64,000 bases of DNA, taken from Syngnathus acus. Taxonomy: Eukaryota; Chordata; Actinopteri; Syngnathiformes; Syngnathidae. The notes beneath the pieces are model-generated. The model saw only the letters and a program-made list of their open reading frames with translations. It had not been told where the DNA came from and did no database searches. Within the stretch, counting starts at the first letter, position 1. Each line of letters starts with the position of its first letter. The DNA is taken from positions 4,362,501-4,426,500 of the forward strand of contig NC_051101.1 in assembly GCF_901709675.1 (NCBI RefSeq). The letters are read 5' to 3'. The translations under genes were made by a program, and so were the position numbers. Below are positions 24,039-37,060 of this stretch, in pieces.

Positions 24039-25854
24039 AAACTGCCTTGTTCCTGTTTTTGTAATATCTGATTGGTAAGCCAATAGTGCAGTTTAAGAAA
24101 TGGAAATAAAATCGTTGAATACCATTTCTCAAGGCTGAATTTGCCTGAAGTTATTTCATAAAAATGTTTCTTATTTTTCCTTTTCTTTAAACTTTTCTTT
24201 CTTTCGTTTCTTTTTCTTTAAAATGTCTGAAATTGTGCACGATCATATTTTGTTTATTCATATTTATTTGACATTCATGCTGATTTCAGAATCAATCAGA
24301 AATGACTCCCCTCTGATAGAAGTCCTTAACCAGTTGTTTTCACTGAGTACTTAATTATTCCGAGGACTAGCTTTTATTTTTGCTGGAGTCATATCATTCT
24401 AAAGTAACAGTACTCATACCTCGGTCCAATCTGCTCCTTTGTCTTTCTCCATGTCACTGTTCTGCTGCCACTCATCCATTGCAAGATCTAAGCAATTTGA
24501 TTAATACTGAACAGTTTATTTTAATAACAACCATCAGCCAATAATATGATGCTAAGGCTGATGTAACAATAACAGCAGCCTGTGTGATGAAAAATGTTTT
24601 CTTTCCTTTGATGGACAGGTTGCAGTTTTTGTCGATGGTGTGTTATTTGAGTGGGAGGGCTGTTTTGACAGACTTGTCCAAGGAGACTAATTTGTTTGAA
24701 CAGCGTCAGGCTTATGGGTTTCGGAGATCATTTAAGGTGCATTACTTCTGATCATTTGCGGGTGAGAATTAAGGTGCGTATTGCCATCCAAGTGTGGAAA
24801 AACATGGTGTTAAGTGAATGAAGGGTTTCTTTTTCAATCGTGTATTGAAATAGATGTCTATAGCTCGAATTTCTTATTTTGAAAATTCTTTGTATTATTC
24901 AGTGTGTATACTGTATATGCTACTCCATCAGTGACCGCTCAGGATTCTATTTGAATATGAGAACTAGCATTTCCCTGTCATTTCCTATTTCAAATCAAAG
25001 AGGTCAACATGGAAAATGTCTCCAAACCAATTTGTGTTTCAAAAAGGCCCTAGAGAAATAGTGGCTCGTGTTGTGTTTGATATGCACAAAGACACTTCTC
25101 CCTTATCTATCTTTTCAGAGCAAAAGAGAAGGAGATGGAGGGTGAAGTGCTCCAGGAATCAGTGCTGTCTCTATGAGATATGACACAGCTTGATTTTGAT
25201 CATTGACATTTGCTTTTTCATGCATTCAGAAAAACAAAGCCTGCCTTCCATTAAGGAATTATTCAAATGACCTTCAACAGTGCATGTTTTCCTACAGTTT
25301 TGTTGCGGGAATATGAGAACACATACTGACATCTCAATTACTTATGCAAGGCTCAGAGTAGGCCCAGTGGATGCAATCACCGTGTGTGCAATCCTCAGTC
25401 ACTCCGAATCACAGAGGCTCCCGGACAGACACACATAATTCAGACAAGTCAGACAGGATTTGCATACAAAGACCACATGGAAAAGAAATAAATAAATGAA
25501 TAAAACACACCATCTTGAGGGGCGAGACGCGAGATTTTTAAGAGCAAGAGATGGTGATGGAAGGACGGGGAGCCAGGTAAATTGTTTTAAAAAGGCTCTC
25601 GAATTGGATGTTCTATGTGCTACACAGAGGTTATAATTTGCAGATATTAAAGATATTGGAAACTGGTTGGTATATTTGTAGTGAAAAAAAAATCTGTGAC
25701 ATTACTGGATTCGCTATTATTGTTGTCCGTCTTGATTTCTATAAAACATTTTTTCCCCTTCCGACCTCTCTGGAGGTGACACGCTGTCTTGTCGCCGGGT
25801 GATGGGTAGAGGGTGTGCGGAGTGGGCGATGGGGTTGTTGGGGCAGGCGGGAAG

Positions 25855-26030
25855 ATGAGGTGGGGTGCATTGGAGGCTAACCCAGCATCACGTCATTAGC
25901 GTTGTGCGACAGAGACGCAGGGGCACCCTGACACATGTCACGGACAGCCAGCCGAGAGCCCACGTATGAGGCTGACACACTGCGCATAATTTATCTGTGA
26001 CATGATCTGCATGCCGAGTTGTTGATCTGT
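25855..26030. promoter_or_regulatory. Candidate conserved element
   Basis: A CpG-containing, non-repetitive block: CATCACGTCATTAGCGTTGT, CACATGTCACGGACAGCC and CATAATTTATCTGTGACATG. It has homeobox-like cores (ATTA) next to CACGTG-like half sites. A weak call from sequence character. Confidence 0.22.
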
Positions 26031-26774
26031 TGTGTTTGGTTTGGACATGGGTGCTCTGGCAGGAAAGGCAGGGTGGGGGTGATTATGCGTGGGGTGGGTG
26101 GAGGGCATGAGGAGGAGGGTGAGGGTGAAGAGGTGGCAGGATATGTGTGTATGTGTATGTTTCGCCGGGGCGCTCCAAGCGTCCTCGTGTAGCAGACACT
26201 GAAGGGGCGACACGTTTGTCATGTCCACTGAGAAGCTACATAAGCAAGTAAATTCAAATACACTAATACAGACAGACACTTTTTTTCAAACAGTCAGTTT
26301 ATACATGCTTTTGTGATATGAACGTTGAGTCACCAAATTGCAGCTGTAATCTTGTGATTCATCTGCTCATGAGTGACTGACTAATACTATTGAAATGACC
26401 CTCTGTCATTTTATTGGATGATTGTTCTCCAATGCTACGTTAACACACGGCTGCCACCACTTCTCATCAGCTCCACATTACTTTCGCTCCACTGATTCAA
26501 TAAAACATTTCACAATAAATACGAGGATGTGTTTGTAATGTTTTCTTTGAAGAATAAAAGCAGTACTGAATTTGCATAACCATAAAGTCAAGGTTTAATT
26601 GAAAATGGTAAATGGATGTGGGTGTGTCTAGATAAGTAATTACCATTATAATGAGAAGTGGTTATGGTTAGGTTTTAGTGATAGTTGTGAATCATGTACA
26701 TGTTTGTGTGGCTCCTTCATCTATTGGAAAAAAGCTCATCAACCGTCAACTACTCCTGCGCCCCTCCTTCCTGT

Positions 26775-26935
26775 GCTCGTTTGCATGAATTATGCATATG
26801 ACCAGTCTCGTTAGAAAAGCCCCTCCCTCATCATTCTCCTAATCCCTACTGTTGCCGAGGTAACCAGATTAGACATCACTCTGAGGTAGAGTAAGGGCCC
26901 TGAGGCCTTTTTTCGTGGCAGACCACATCCAGGGC
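26775..26935. promoter_or_regulatory. Candidate element with overlapping POU-type sites
   Basis: TTTGCATGAATTATGCATAT at 26780-26799 packs two octamer-like half sites (TTTGCAT, ATGCATAT) into 20 bases, a layout suited to POU dimers. It is followed by GTTGCCGAGGTAACC, an RFX/X-box-like near-palindrome, around 26851-26865. Function is inferred. Confidence 0.35.
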
Positions 26936-27067
26936 AGCCTTGGATAAAGATACGGAGGTTTTACAGGCCCGTAGGTCACTTAATTGTCCACTATTATTAT
27001 GGGACTGATTGGTTGATGGTAATATGATGTTCATTTCTACTGAATCTTTGGCCATTAAATGTTATTT

Positions 27068-27069
27068 GA

Positions 27070-27145
<76 letters not shown>

Positions 27146-27178
27146 AAAGGAGGGAGAAGAAAGAAAAGGAAGAAAAGA
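27068..27178 (+). repeat. (GAAA)n microsatellite and pure purine tract
   Basis: About 20 GAAA units from 27068 to 27147 pass into an irregular A/G tract that continues without any pyrimidine to 27178, giving 111 consecutive purines. Long homopurine runs can form triplex DNA. The frames on both strands (Lys/Glu/Arg-rich or Phe/Leu/Ser-rich) are artefacts of the repeat. Confidence 0.95.
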
Positions 27179-27635
27179 TGAAAAAGAAAGAAAATTCCTG
27201 ACCTGTTGACAATGTTTATGTGGATCAAGTGATTATTTTAATATCTTTTGAAACAATTAAAGCAGTTGACTGAGTGTAAATAAACCAGTCAGAAAACACT
27301 AATAAAATCTATAGAATCTAGAACATATTTATCAAAATGTGTTTTAAAGAATAAGACATATTTCTCCTGATTTATTTCCATTGATATGGTAATTTTTTTT
27401 TTTTTTCTGATTTTGTATTTCCAGATTTGTTATTTTGTGTGTCTCCTGTTCAAAGGCCATTTTTTACATGAACATTTTTTTGCATGTCAATAGTTCACCT
27501 AAATATTATGCTGAAGTAATACAGAGACGTTTATTTGATAAATTGATAAGTAAAGAGTAATCAAGGACCTGGTACGCATATAGATGTATTAATTATTAAA
27601 AGATTGTTGATAAATGTTGATTGACCCTATGCATG

Positions 27636-27657
27636 AAATAAATAAATAAATAAATAA
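27636..27657 (+). repeat. (AAAT)n microsatellite
   Basis: About five AAAT units in AT-rich DNA. A related AATAAAT cluster lies at about 27718-27735. Confidence 0.85.
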
Positions 27658-28825
27658 TTAATTTTTTTCTCTAAAGATGTTGGATGTTAATGCAGAAAAT
27701 GTTGTTCCCCAAGAAATGAATAAAATAAATAAATGAAGTTAATGTATGCCAGTCTCTTACTTCACATGACGATAATAAAATACTATAGATAAGTAACCCT
27801 GACTGAAAGAGCCATTTTTGGTTTTATTTTATAAAACATGTGACATTGTGCTATAGGAGCGCTTGAAACTTTGATTGAGCTTTGGTTCATTTATCTTACA
27901 TAGAGTTGTTATTGGACTCTTATTTAGATATTGTCATTATTTTTTATTTATTTTTACTCTTATTTTGAAGCACCATGGACTCTTATTTTGAAGTATATTA
28001 GAGCTAAAGTGGCTGCTGGTCACCTTTAACCTTACAAGTCACACCTGTAGAATCTCAGCAGTAGAATTATTTGAAGGATCTGATGGTCACACAGCTCTAT
28101 ACAAGCTTTTTGGAAAGCCTTTGGACACCATTAAGAAATCACGAGAAAGCTATTTTGAAACCTACTTGAAAGTTTAAATTTCAGACCAATTCCGACTCAG
28201 GAAAACCCACGGATACAGAGCCACTTCATTGGATTATTGATTTCCTTGGAATCTTGCCTGCTAACCTGGCCTGCTACTCCTGCTCGCTAACCCTACCACC
28301 CATCCATGATCAACCGTTCATCTTCCAAGGTACATACAAAGCTTGTTAAAGAAAGCCACAAGGTCTACTAGAGCCTTTAAAATTGGATGCAACTCTGATA
28401 GTTTATATATAATAAATTCAATTCAAATAAATTCCAGTCAAAAATACTGTATTATAACATTTGATTAAAAAAAGCCCGAATAGACTGAACAAAAGCACAA
28501 GACTCTGTTTTACATAGGATGATAGGATGGAAAAAATGGAATTTGGAAAATAAAGCTGAGGGCTTCTAGTATTCTGAATTGGGACATTCATTTGGACAAA
28601 ACAGACAAGTCCATTGGTGGTTTCTTTCCTGCTAATAATATTGTATTGTAGTCTTACTGTAACTGTCTGGTTATGTTGGTGGCTGTTGAAAAAATTCCAA
28701 TGTGTAGGTTTTCTTTCAATAGTCCGTAAAACCTGCAATGAATCCTTTCATGATTTTCAATGGAGCTTTAGAATCCCATAAAGCTCGAAATGTTATTTTC
28801 AATATGTACGTAATGTATGGTGATA

Positions 28826-28927
28826 TTAGTGTCTTGCTCAAGGACACTACAGCCGTGTCTCTGTTCGGGTCTTGAACACGAGTCCCCCACACCCCCTGAT
28901 GATCTGAACCACTTGGCTATAGCTGCC
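28826..28927 (-). mobile_element. Second SINE-like repeat fragment
   Basis: The string AGTGTCTTGCTCAAGGACAC, followed by a tRNA-like head in complement (CTTGAACACGAGTCCCCCAC ... GATCTGAACCACTTGGCTAT), resembles a widespread teleost dispersed repeat as I remember it. It is a different family from the other seven SINE copies. Confidence 0.5.
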
Positions 28928-29661
28928 CTTTATGCCCAAAGCTCACGATGCCCTCCATCCTTCTCCCGTCACCTGTCCCTCTTTTTTATTGAACCAAAAA
29001 ATAATAAGATGAGAGACACAGCATAGAGTAGGTACAATTGTAATAAACTTTGGTCACAAAGAGGACAACAAAGTAGTGATTAAAAACATGTTTTTTGTTG
29101 GTGAGCAAAGGAGAACCCCGCCAGCCTTTTCCTCAAACTATGTAGCGACCTTTTTTCAGCTGTAAAACACATTTTTACTTCCATACTAACAATCTTGATT
29201 AAAGTTGGTGACTGCCCTTATTTTTGTCTATTAATTCATTCATCTATATTTTTTACTTAATACGACTGAAAATATATGATGTACAAGCGGGCTGTTGTTC
29301 ATCTATAAATGTTAATGAACATCGTTAAAGGAGGTTGCTGAGACTCTTAACAGTAACGCTTTGTTTTGACAAATAATCACAAGATTATTTTTTAATAAAT
29401 GAAAGTAATAGTCGAATATCATGTGCAGATTGGCCTTTGCAAGATGAAATGAATAATTCCATATTATAGTGGTTGGTTTGATAGAATTTGAAAGGTGTGT
29501 TGGGGTTAGTTTAAAGTACATTTATAGTTTAAAGTTTAAACTATTATTACAGGTAGGTAATCATTATCAGTAATCACTTTTTGGGAGCAACAATTATTTG
29601 CATCAATTCACTATTCATATAGAAGAATGTAGCTTTATTGCGCATACCAGTACGTGTGCAT

Positions 29662-29663
<2 letters not shown>

Positions 29664-29728
<65 letters not shown>

Positions 29729-29735
29729 TGCACAC
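29664..29735 (+). repeat. Long perfect (CA)n microsatellite
   Basis: About 35 uninterrupted AC units. They are flanked by CGTGTGCATGTAC on the left and CACGTGTGCAC on the right, so alternating purine-pyrimidine sequence extends past the array. This favours Z-DNA and slippage. Confidence 0.95.
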
Positions 29736-30139
29736 CACCCCACTACCCTGCCTATCCTTTGTTAAGCCAAGCTCGAGTCCCATAGACACAGAAGAAGGCG
29801 TGGAGAAAACACAAGCCAAAAAGGCCCCCCTGCCACTCTCACTCTTGCACAGCGACAATGATAGGCTGTCATCACACAACGATCAGCACTGTCACCCACA
29901 ACATTGCAGTACACAAACACACATTCCCCAAAGCACACAAATGCACAATCACACTGGCAAAGCTAACACACACGTATGTAGGAACACACACATTCGCATG
30001 GATACACAGGAAGCACGACTGTGAAAAACCCGCAACAGCCTCGACAACACTGACAACCAAGTCACTGCTGTCACTTCAGTTATTTTTACACTGGGACCTG
30101 ACAACATATCAAAAATCCCTCTCGCTATGGGAACAATAT

Positions 30140-30640
30140 GAGACCACTGCATCAAGCCCATTAGACGCCACGTGTCACATCAAATATCTAATTATCTGCT
30201 CTTCAATATTCCCAATTAAGTAAGAGATGTTATCTAAACGCATGCACACAATTATTTACCGCAGTACGGTGGATGGACACTAACCTTATTTAAAAAAAAC
30301 AAAAACAAACATTGCATCTATATCCTGCTGACAGTGATAAGCCTTGGTCGGATCCTGAAGAGAGTCTGGCCACAAACAAGAATGACTCAGAAAAAGCCAT
30401 TGTACTATTTCAATTCCGGCTGGAGCAGGAATAGTTCACTTTCTTGGCCTTGGCTGCTGTCACCAAGCAGAAGGCATCTATGTGATGAGTCTGATTGGCG
30501 GCCGACAGTAGTGAGATCAGTGGCAGGGCTGCGCGATGGATGCCATGTTGGCCACCTTGTGATGTGCGGTTTGTCGCCCAGGCTTCACTAGCAAGCAAAG
30601 CCTTGAAAACACTGCTGGCTGTCACTCAAAGAGAAATGTG
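30140..30640. promoter_or_regulatory. Candidate conserved element block
   Basis: Left part (30150-30225): TATCTAATTATCTGC and CCCAATTAAG homeodomain-type sites. Right part (30335-30640): about 300 bases of non-repetitive DNA clearly richer in GC than its flanks, with GATTGGCGGCC, GATGCCATGTTGGCCACC and TGGCTGTCACTCAAAG. Frames in both senses overlap here but none resembles a known protein, so conserved non-coding DNA is the better reading. Confidence 0.35.
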
Positions 30641-33600
30641 GTGTTGTTCCAAAAATCCATTGCAAACTACCTTTTGTGTCTGCGTTTTCAAGTGTTAACA
30701 GCCCCTAATGTTATGGCATAAAATAAAAATGAATGTACAGTCTGTTTTTTGTGATAATCACAATGCCAAACCCCTAAAATTGACTTTACATTATTTTTAA
30801 ATCAATGTTATCAATTAGAATACCAGATATGTCCACCCCCATGATGAAACCATACGCGGCCCAATGTGTGAACTCACTACTGTAAAGTTATAAATGAATA
30901 TGCATAATTAATTGGTTTTCCATTCATTGGCTAGCAAGCCACTTTCTACAAGGGGTTGAACGACAGGGTTGCTACTCGCTAGAGTACACAATCATAGTGT
31001 ATGATTTAAAATAAAATTACTAAGGGAGGGAATGCTTGACAATAATGTATATTAGCAAACCTTAGTTTTACTGTCTGTGAAACCCCGAAGGCATATTCGA
31101 TTTGTGATTGGATGAGTGAATCTGGGGGCATTACTGTGGATTGGGTGTATGCATTGACTGTCTTCCAGATTAAGGGTCCCATTTGAACGAAACCCTAGTT
31201 GGGTGTTTTCTCTGTCAACATTTTTACAACAAAGAGTTATAATAAGGGTTATTCGTGCAGTATATTGTCTGTTATTTTCACTATTACCGGAGGGTGTTTG
31301 GTAAATTTGTTGACATCTGACATGAGGATTTAAAGCCGCTTGTCAAATTATAGGCATGCATATTTTGCAAGTGGCTGTGCTTTCAATCTAATCTTCAGTA
31401 AAATATCGCCACGTTCAAGAAGCTGTTTGCTATTTGGATCTGCCACCTCATGATTTCAGCAAGACCTCAATGATGCTGCCAAAACACGTGACTGCCAATT
31501 AATCAACGTCAAGACTCATTGCACAAAATAATCTGCAGTCTCAATCTACAATCTGTGTGAATTTCTATCTGAATATACACCAAGTTTAAATTGGTCTTCA
31601 GCACGTGCCTCCATATAATCCCATGTGTCAAGATGCTGTGATAAAGGATCCATAAACAACCAAAGTCACCCTAATGCAATTTAATGCTGAAAATGCAAAG
31701 ACCACAAAAACGTGAGACATAAGGTAATGACGAAACAAAAATCAATGACAACAAAAGATCATTGTGGAAAAACAAATATTTGAAAAAACATGTAACTGAG
31801 GTAGATGTTTGGAACCATTTTGGAAATATGCTGTATGTTCTGGTACAATTTTCCAGAAAGCAAAATAAAAAGTCAACAAATTATGACTGGTAAACAAAAT
31901 AAAACTACGGAAGAGAAGAATAAACTGACTTTATTCTCAGAATTCTGACTTTATTCTCAGAATTCTGACTTTAAAGTCGGAATTGTATAAAACAAATTAC
32001 TATTGCAGAAAGCAAAAAATAGTGTCACCATTTGAAACAATTTTCTAAGAAAGCTATTCATGTTAAAAAAAATAAACATGAGTGAGACTACAGAGAATCA
32101 AGAGTAATGTCTTTCAAGGGATGAATACATGAAGATTTTTAGACAAACATTTGAGAGCTCTTTTGATGATTCTTGGAAGAGAAAAAAAACAAGACTTTAT
32201 TCACTTTTCTTGAAATTGGACAAGTGCATAATAATGTTGACCAATCAAGATTAGAGGTGCATACAGGGGGAGGTAAACTGTAGAGTTTGTGGTGTCATTG
32301 CACATTTAAGTAACTAACTATAGTAAGCTGAAGTCAAGTAGCCTCCGGGAAACATCATATAGCCCTGGGCACTGGACACAGATTACTCAAAATATTATAA
32401 ACTTTATTGAATAAATTGGCGCAGCATGATTATGAGACATGTCATAAATGTACACTGCGGCAAGTAGGAAGAGTTTTGATGTAAATGTCTAATATGTAAG
32501 ATATATATGATTTGCTTAATATTAATTAGGTGTGTAAATATCTTTAAAGTATTCAAACGCAAATGTTTCATGTCATTCTTGTAGACCTAGTTCTGATACT
32601 TTTACAGCTAGTTTAGCCTCAACTCTGCAGCTCGAGTTTATTCAGAATAGTTTATCCAAATAGAGCATTCAAGGACTCTTTAGTTTGAGATATACCGTGA
32701 CAAATGCGACGACATTTCTTGATGTTGTTGTGATATGAATAAAGTTATTCATTATCATAGAGTTGTTGCCCACACATTAATGGGCATTCAATAAAATTTT
32801 TGCGATGAAACTAGAGCGTCACTGCCTTTTTTCATTGCAGCCCCATGTTTGCATTGGTATTGAGATTTTAAGATGACAAGAAAAGCCAAATCTTGCAAGA
32901 TTAACTATTCTGATCCACAGCCATTTTATTATGACTGTATCACATCATTGGCTGGACATTTAACTGGTCTACAATGAGTCATTGGTTATAGTCCGTCATT
33001 GGGTGACTTGACAAGATGCAAAAAAAACATGTGAGTAGTCGTCTCATGAAGACAAACATGCTACTCTCACTGAGTATATAATCTTCCTGCTCATCAGTCT
33101 TTCACTTATGATCAAACGGTGCACATTCTCCAAAGGTTTGTCTGACGCAAACCTCAAGATGGTACACAGGTACCCGATTTGCATGAGACAATAGATGCGC
33201 AATAAATATCAGTTGTAACGTGTTGTTTTAATTAATCCGTATTTGATTTAATTATACCTTATAGATTAAACAATCCAAATAATGATTTTCTTCCCGTTTG
33301 CAATTTGGGTTAACCCAGCAGGTCTGACTTCAACCTCGCAAAGGATATGTTTGGAGAACTATTCATTGATTTTGAAATGTTGTACAACATATAACTTAAT
33401 ATAGTATACGCTTTCTTCCATTCTCAGCTCTTTGTTCTGTCATTGTTAGTGCATGTATTTGTCCAGCATTTCTGAAGACGATAATGATACTGTGGTTGCA
33501 TGCATTGCGTTTTTAGTCTTGAAAACACCCACATCATCATGTCACGTAACACCACCGATCGGAAAAAAATAACAATGGAAATAATGGAAATGCTCAGCCT

Positions 33601-34430
33601 ATGCTTTCCCAAGGAAAGAACATACAAGAAATGAGTAATTGTTTTAAATAACATTTACAAAATAACTAATTAGTAAGGGCACTCAGCACTTCAAGAAAAA
33701 CCTTAAAAACAACTCCTCGCCCCCCAAAATCTTTCAGCCTGTTCCCCCATTAACCCCTTGTTTGACTGGGATTAAACCCAGTGTAAACTGTTGCACTTCA
33801 GAGTATCCACTCATAAACATAGCAAGAAAAAACAAGTATTTGGCCCATGCAGCCTGCCCCTATCACCACCTCCACACCCCCCGGGCAAACACCCATCCTC
33901 CCTTATTGTAGGTTCATAGCCTGAAGCAAGGATTGACGATTCATAGCAGACAGTTGGAGTAGGACAACAGGGTCAGCTTTGCCTACAGGCACTACCCCCC
34001 TTGTAGCCACAGCAGCCGCTCATTTTAACCCACAAAAACATGGACAAGAACTGAGGCCTCGGTTGCCTCTCATGACCAGGAAGTTCCACAGTATCATCAT
34101 CAAAGCAAAGGAGACGTCTGGGAACTGAACCTGGCAGTGAATACGATTGTTTTGCTATTGAGAGTTCATGTTCAGCAAATTAATGAGATACAATGAGTTC
34201 TACTTTTACATACACATTTTAGAAATAATTCTACTCCAACACAGTCATACCATTGCGAGCAATACTTTTTATTCACTTCAAAACCACAAATTATATAGTG
34301 TGAAGAGTTAGTTTGGAATATGATGCATTTTTCTTCTTACCACTGTCATTTTTAGTATTGTTGCCAGCTACAGTATAAAACCAGACAAAGGGCATATCTA
34401 TATGACTTTGGATCTTAATGAGGCCCGTTC
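30641..34430. other. AT-rich gene-free stretch
   Basis: No coding region supported. Apart from the tandem repeat at 31926-31976 and an octamer ATTTGCAT at 33177-33184, I see no feature. A short C-rich patch lies at about 33850-33900. Confidence 0.6.
31926..31976 (+). repeat. 20-base tandem repeat
   Basis: TGACTTTATTCTCAGAATTC is repeated twice, then a partial third unit (TGACTTTAAAG). Repeats of this ACTTTATTCTCAGAATTCTG type occur dispersed in fish genomes, as recalled. Confidence 0.85.
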
Positions 34431-34835
34431 TGTCTTTTTAAAAACAGAGACAAGGTCCTCATCAGACGCTTTTCCCCAGGGACTGTCACCCTTTGCAGAG
34501 TGTGTTTTCACGTAAGAGAGCTTTCGATGACACAAAGGCATCTCTCGTCTATCTGCAAAGCTTCTTCAAGTGTTTATCCACTAGAACTGACAGAGAGCTG
34601 ACTTTAATTAGCACCGGCTCCCTTTGTACCCCCGCTCAACACCCTCCCCATGCCTCATCAGATTGCGTAATTCCAAACTCAACCATATAATATATTAAGG
34701 TTTAAGTCACTGATATTTTTGAAGGACCAGTTCACAGAGAGCGGAAGAGCGAGCCGGCTGTTCTCTTCATTTATGGCACATAATTAAAATTAAATGACAA
34801 TTCCACGCTGCTATTTAATTAGACACTTTAGATAA
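34430..34835. promoter_or_regulatory. Candidate enhancer rich in homeodomain sites
   Basis: TAATTAGC at 34605-34612, TAATTA at 34781-34786 followed by AAATTAAATGA, and TAATTAGA at 34816-34823. The sequence between is non-repetitive (for example GAGCGAGCCGGCTGTTCTC). Closely spaced homeodomain cores in a flank of a homeobox developmental gene suggest a tissue enhancer. Confidence 0.38.
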
Positions 34836-35114
34836 CACAAACACACGTATGTGCAGAACGCTCCATCTACTGCACACATCCCTCACAAGTGTGCACGATT
34901 AGCAACCGTGTTGACTCAATGCATACACACAAACGTGTACCTAAAGTCTTGTCATTATGGGGTTTTTCTGACGTACTAGATAGCATTTGTAAATGAACCC
35001 CCCCACCCCTGACACCTTTTTGGCGGTGAGGCTGTCAGTCAACATGACACCATGTAAATAATCTTTCAAGCTCCTGTTTTTGGTCCACCTCACCCAACCC
35101 CCATTCCCATCCAA

Positions 35115-35400
35115 TCATTTGTAGGTTTTCTCAGTGTTAATGATGAAGGCTTTAATTCATCATAACAGTATTCTCACAACCTCTAATTAGCAGCAACACT
35201 CGTACAACAATGCCAGCATTATTTCTTCATGCAAATGAGCGCAGTCTGTGGCTGTTGCTAACTACAGGGATAACCATGCGGCCTGTGCTCATCATCCTAG
35301 TGTTTAACCCTGCTTTTCTACTTAATCCGCCATGCACGCCAAACAAATAGCAAACAGAAATCTTATTATCAGCTTGGTGATTCATCTTTTTATTTGACTT
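35115..35400. promoter_or_regulatory. Candidate enhancer with TAATTAGC and octamer
   Basis: TAATTAGC at 35184-35191 and a perfect POU octamer ATGCAAAT at 35229-35236 lie 38 bases apart, with further non-repetitive sequence such as GGATAACCATGCGGCC and CCGCCATGCACGCC. The mix of site types and intact composition fit a conserved non-coding element. Confidence 0.4.
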
Positions 35401-36000
35401 CAATCCAATCTCATTCATAGGCACACAGTATTACACATGAAAGTTGTTGACTTTCATAGCGATTCAATATTCATTCAAATTCATATTCTATACATTGATC
35501 AATCTATTGACACACATGAATGATGAATGCATGTATTTTGTTTCCTTTTCACTCAATCGATAAGATGTAGTCCGAAAAAGGGTGACGTTTTAATTATCTT
35601 TTGTGAGTTTCATGCCAAAGAAAGATGTGTATTCATTATATTTGTATGAGAAATGTTCAACGAGTGTGCATCACCCTTTTCAAACTGCCAGGTCAAAATA
35701 TTGGTTTATTTTATAACCCATTAGTTTTTTAACATAGTTTTAAAGTTTGACGAGTTTAATAAATTTGACTAAATATACCATTTAAACCATTTTAGAATGA
35801 CAACCTTTTTATGAAAAATTCCTAAATGCTCTGGGTAATGGGCTGAATCTAAATGAAGCAAAGTATTTTAAAAAAAATATAGCATAGTATAATATAAAGT
35901 CCAAGGGGATCTGTTTGAAAAACTACGATACATTAATCTCAGAACTAAAGTTTGGTTCATTCTTAAAAAAAGGCAATTAATAAACTAAATTCACTTTAAT

Positions 36001-36038
36001 AGCTACACCAAAATACTGTAGCTATACCAAAATACTTT
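36001..36038 (+). repeat. 19-base tandem duplication
   Basis: AGCTACACCAAAATACTGT is followed by AGCTATACCAAAATACTTT, with two differences between the units. Confidence 0.8.
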
Positions 36039-36889
36039 GGTGGTGAAGAAAAGAAAAAACACCCAACAGGAATAAGAATAAAACTACAATCAAGATATGT
36101 CTACACAACATATACATGCAGATTGACAAAAAAAAAGATTTTTACAGAGTGAGATCGCTGATTATCTGATAGGAAATTAGATGAATTCAAAATTACTTGC
36201 ATTCAGACAAATATTACATAATGACAAAAAAAATATCAACATCCACATGCAATCTGTTCTTACTTGAATGCAGTCTGAGTTTATATATAAAAACTCAATA
36301 GATAAAAACCCTAATATTACAAATAATTGCAAAAAGTGTTTGAATATATCATTTACCATGTGGAATGTGACTGAAATTATTGCTGTGATTATTACAGTAC
36401 ATTGCCGTGAGTTAAAATGGACAAAAAAACAGTATCGCATTCAATGCATATGTGTCTACTTGCACAGCTATAATATAAATCAGCATGTTTACAGATGACC
36501 TAACCGAACCCCAACAGACCACCATAAGAAGTATGAAACCATGTAAAAAAGAACTGCTTGTTTTTTATTACCATAATAGCACAGTGTTCATGTTCTACAC
36601 TTTTTGGTTCACTCTGACATTAATGATATAATAACAAGCCAGTTATCCGTCGGTGGGATGTTTGTCGTCATTAGTAGCACTCTGCAGTCTTTTTCTGTCA
36701 TTGCTTGTTGAGGTGAGACCTTGTGATGATATGTCAAAGCAGTGGTGTGCGCGCCTAACTGGGTCAGACTAGACAATTACAGGGCTTAAGGGGGCTGGTG
36801 TCAAAGGGTGAGATGTTAAAGAGGGACGCCATGTAGAGGGAGGGGTTTGAGGGTATGTAGTATCTAATGAATTGGTCTAGTGCTGATAT

Positions 36890-37060
36890 AGCTTTCGCCG
36901 ACACCCGTCCTCACTCTGAGCCCGCCAGCCGTTCTTTTAAAGATTTAATGACACATCATAATTAGCATAATGTCCCAACTTGTCTGCTGATTTTGCCTGT
37001 CACACTGTATTTGTTTGAGTATGGCCAATTACAGAAGTGATGTGTGTAAATGAGTGTGTT
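36890..37060. promoter_or_regulatory. Candidate element with TAATTAGC
   Basis: TAATTAGC at 36959-36966 with ATAATGTCCC to its right and TTTAATGACACATCA to its left, then GGCCAATTACAGAAGTG. Non-repetitive; regulatory role inferred from motif content. Confidence 0.33.

Larger units (their letters stand above)
19861..26770. other. Gene-free flank downstream of tshz1
   Basis: No coding region is supported. A 127-codon frame at 20952-21335 has no recognisable domain and lies in AT-rich DNA (TATATACTGTATACTATATA-type just before it) that may be an old dispersed repeat. The only certain mobile remnant is the Tc1-type end at 23930-24038. ATTTGCAT octamers occur at 22395-22402 and 25458-25465. The stretch 24440-24780 is non-repetitive and could be conserved, but nothing specific is visible in it. 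Confidence 0.6.
27180..30130. other. AT-rich gene-free stretch
   Basis: No coding region is supported. It holds a direct repeat of ACTCTTATTTTGAAG (about 27957 and 27980), the SINE-like fragment at 28826-28927, a near-palindrome ATAGTTTAAAGTTTAAACTAT-type at 29524-29544 and the long CA repeat. The 128-codon frame at 29638-30024 is read through that CA repeat and is not a gene. Confidence 0.6.

Noticed and set aside
26997-27212. Frames rich in Lys-Glu-Arg or Phe-Leu-Ser repeats
   Set aside because: They are translations of the (GAAA)n repeat.
29574-30024. Frames of 101 and 128 codons with long His-Thr or Cys-Val runs
   Set aside because: They are translations through the (CA)n microsatellite.
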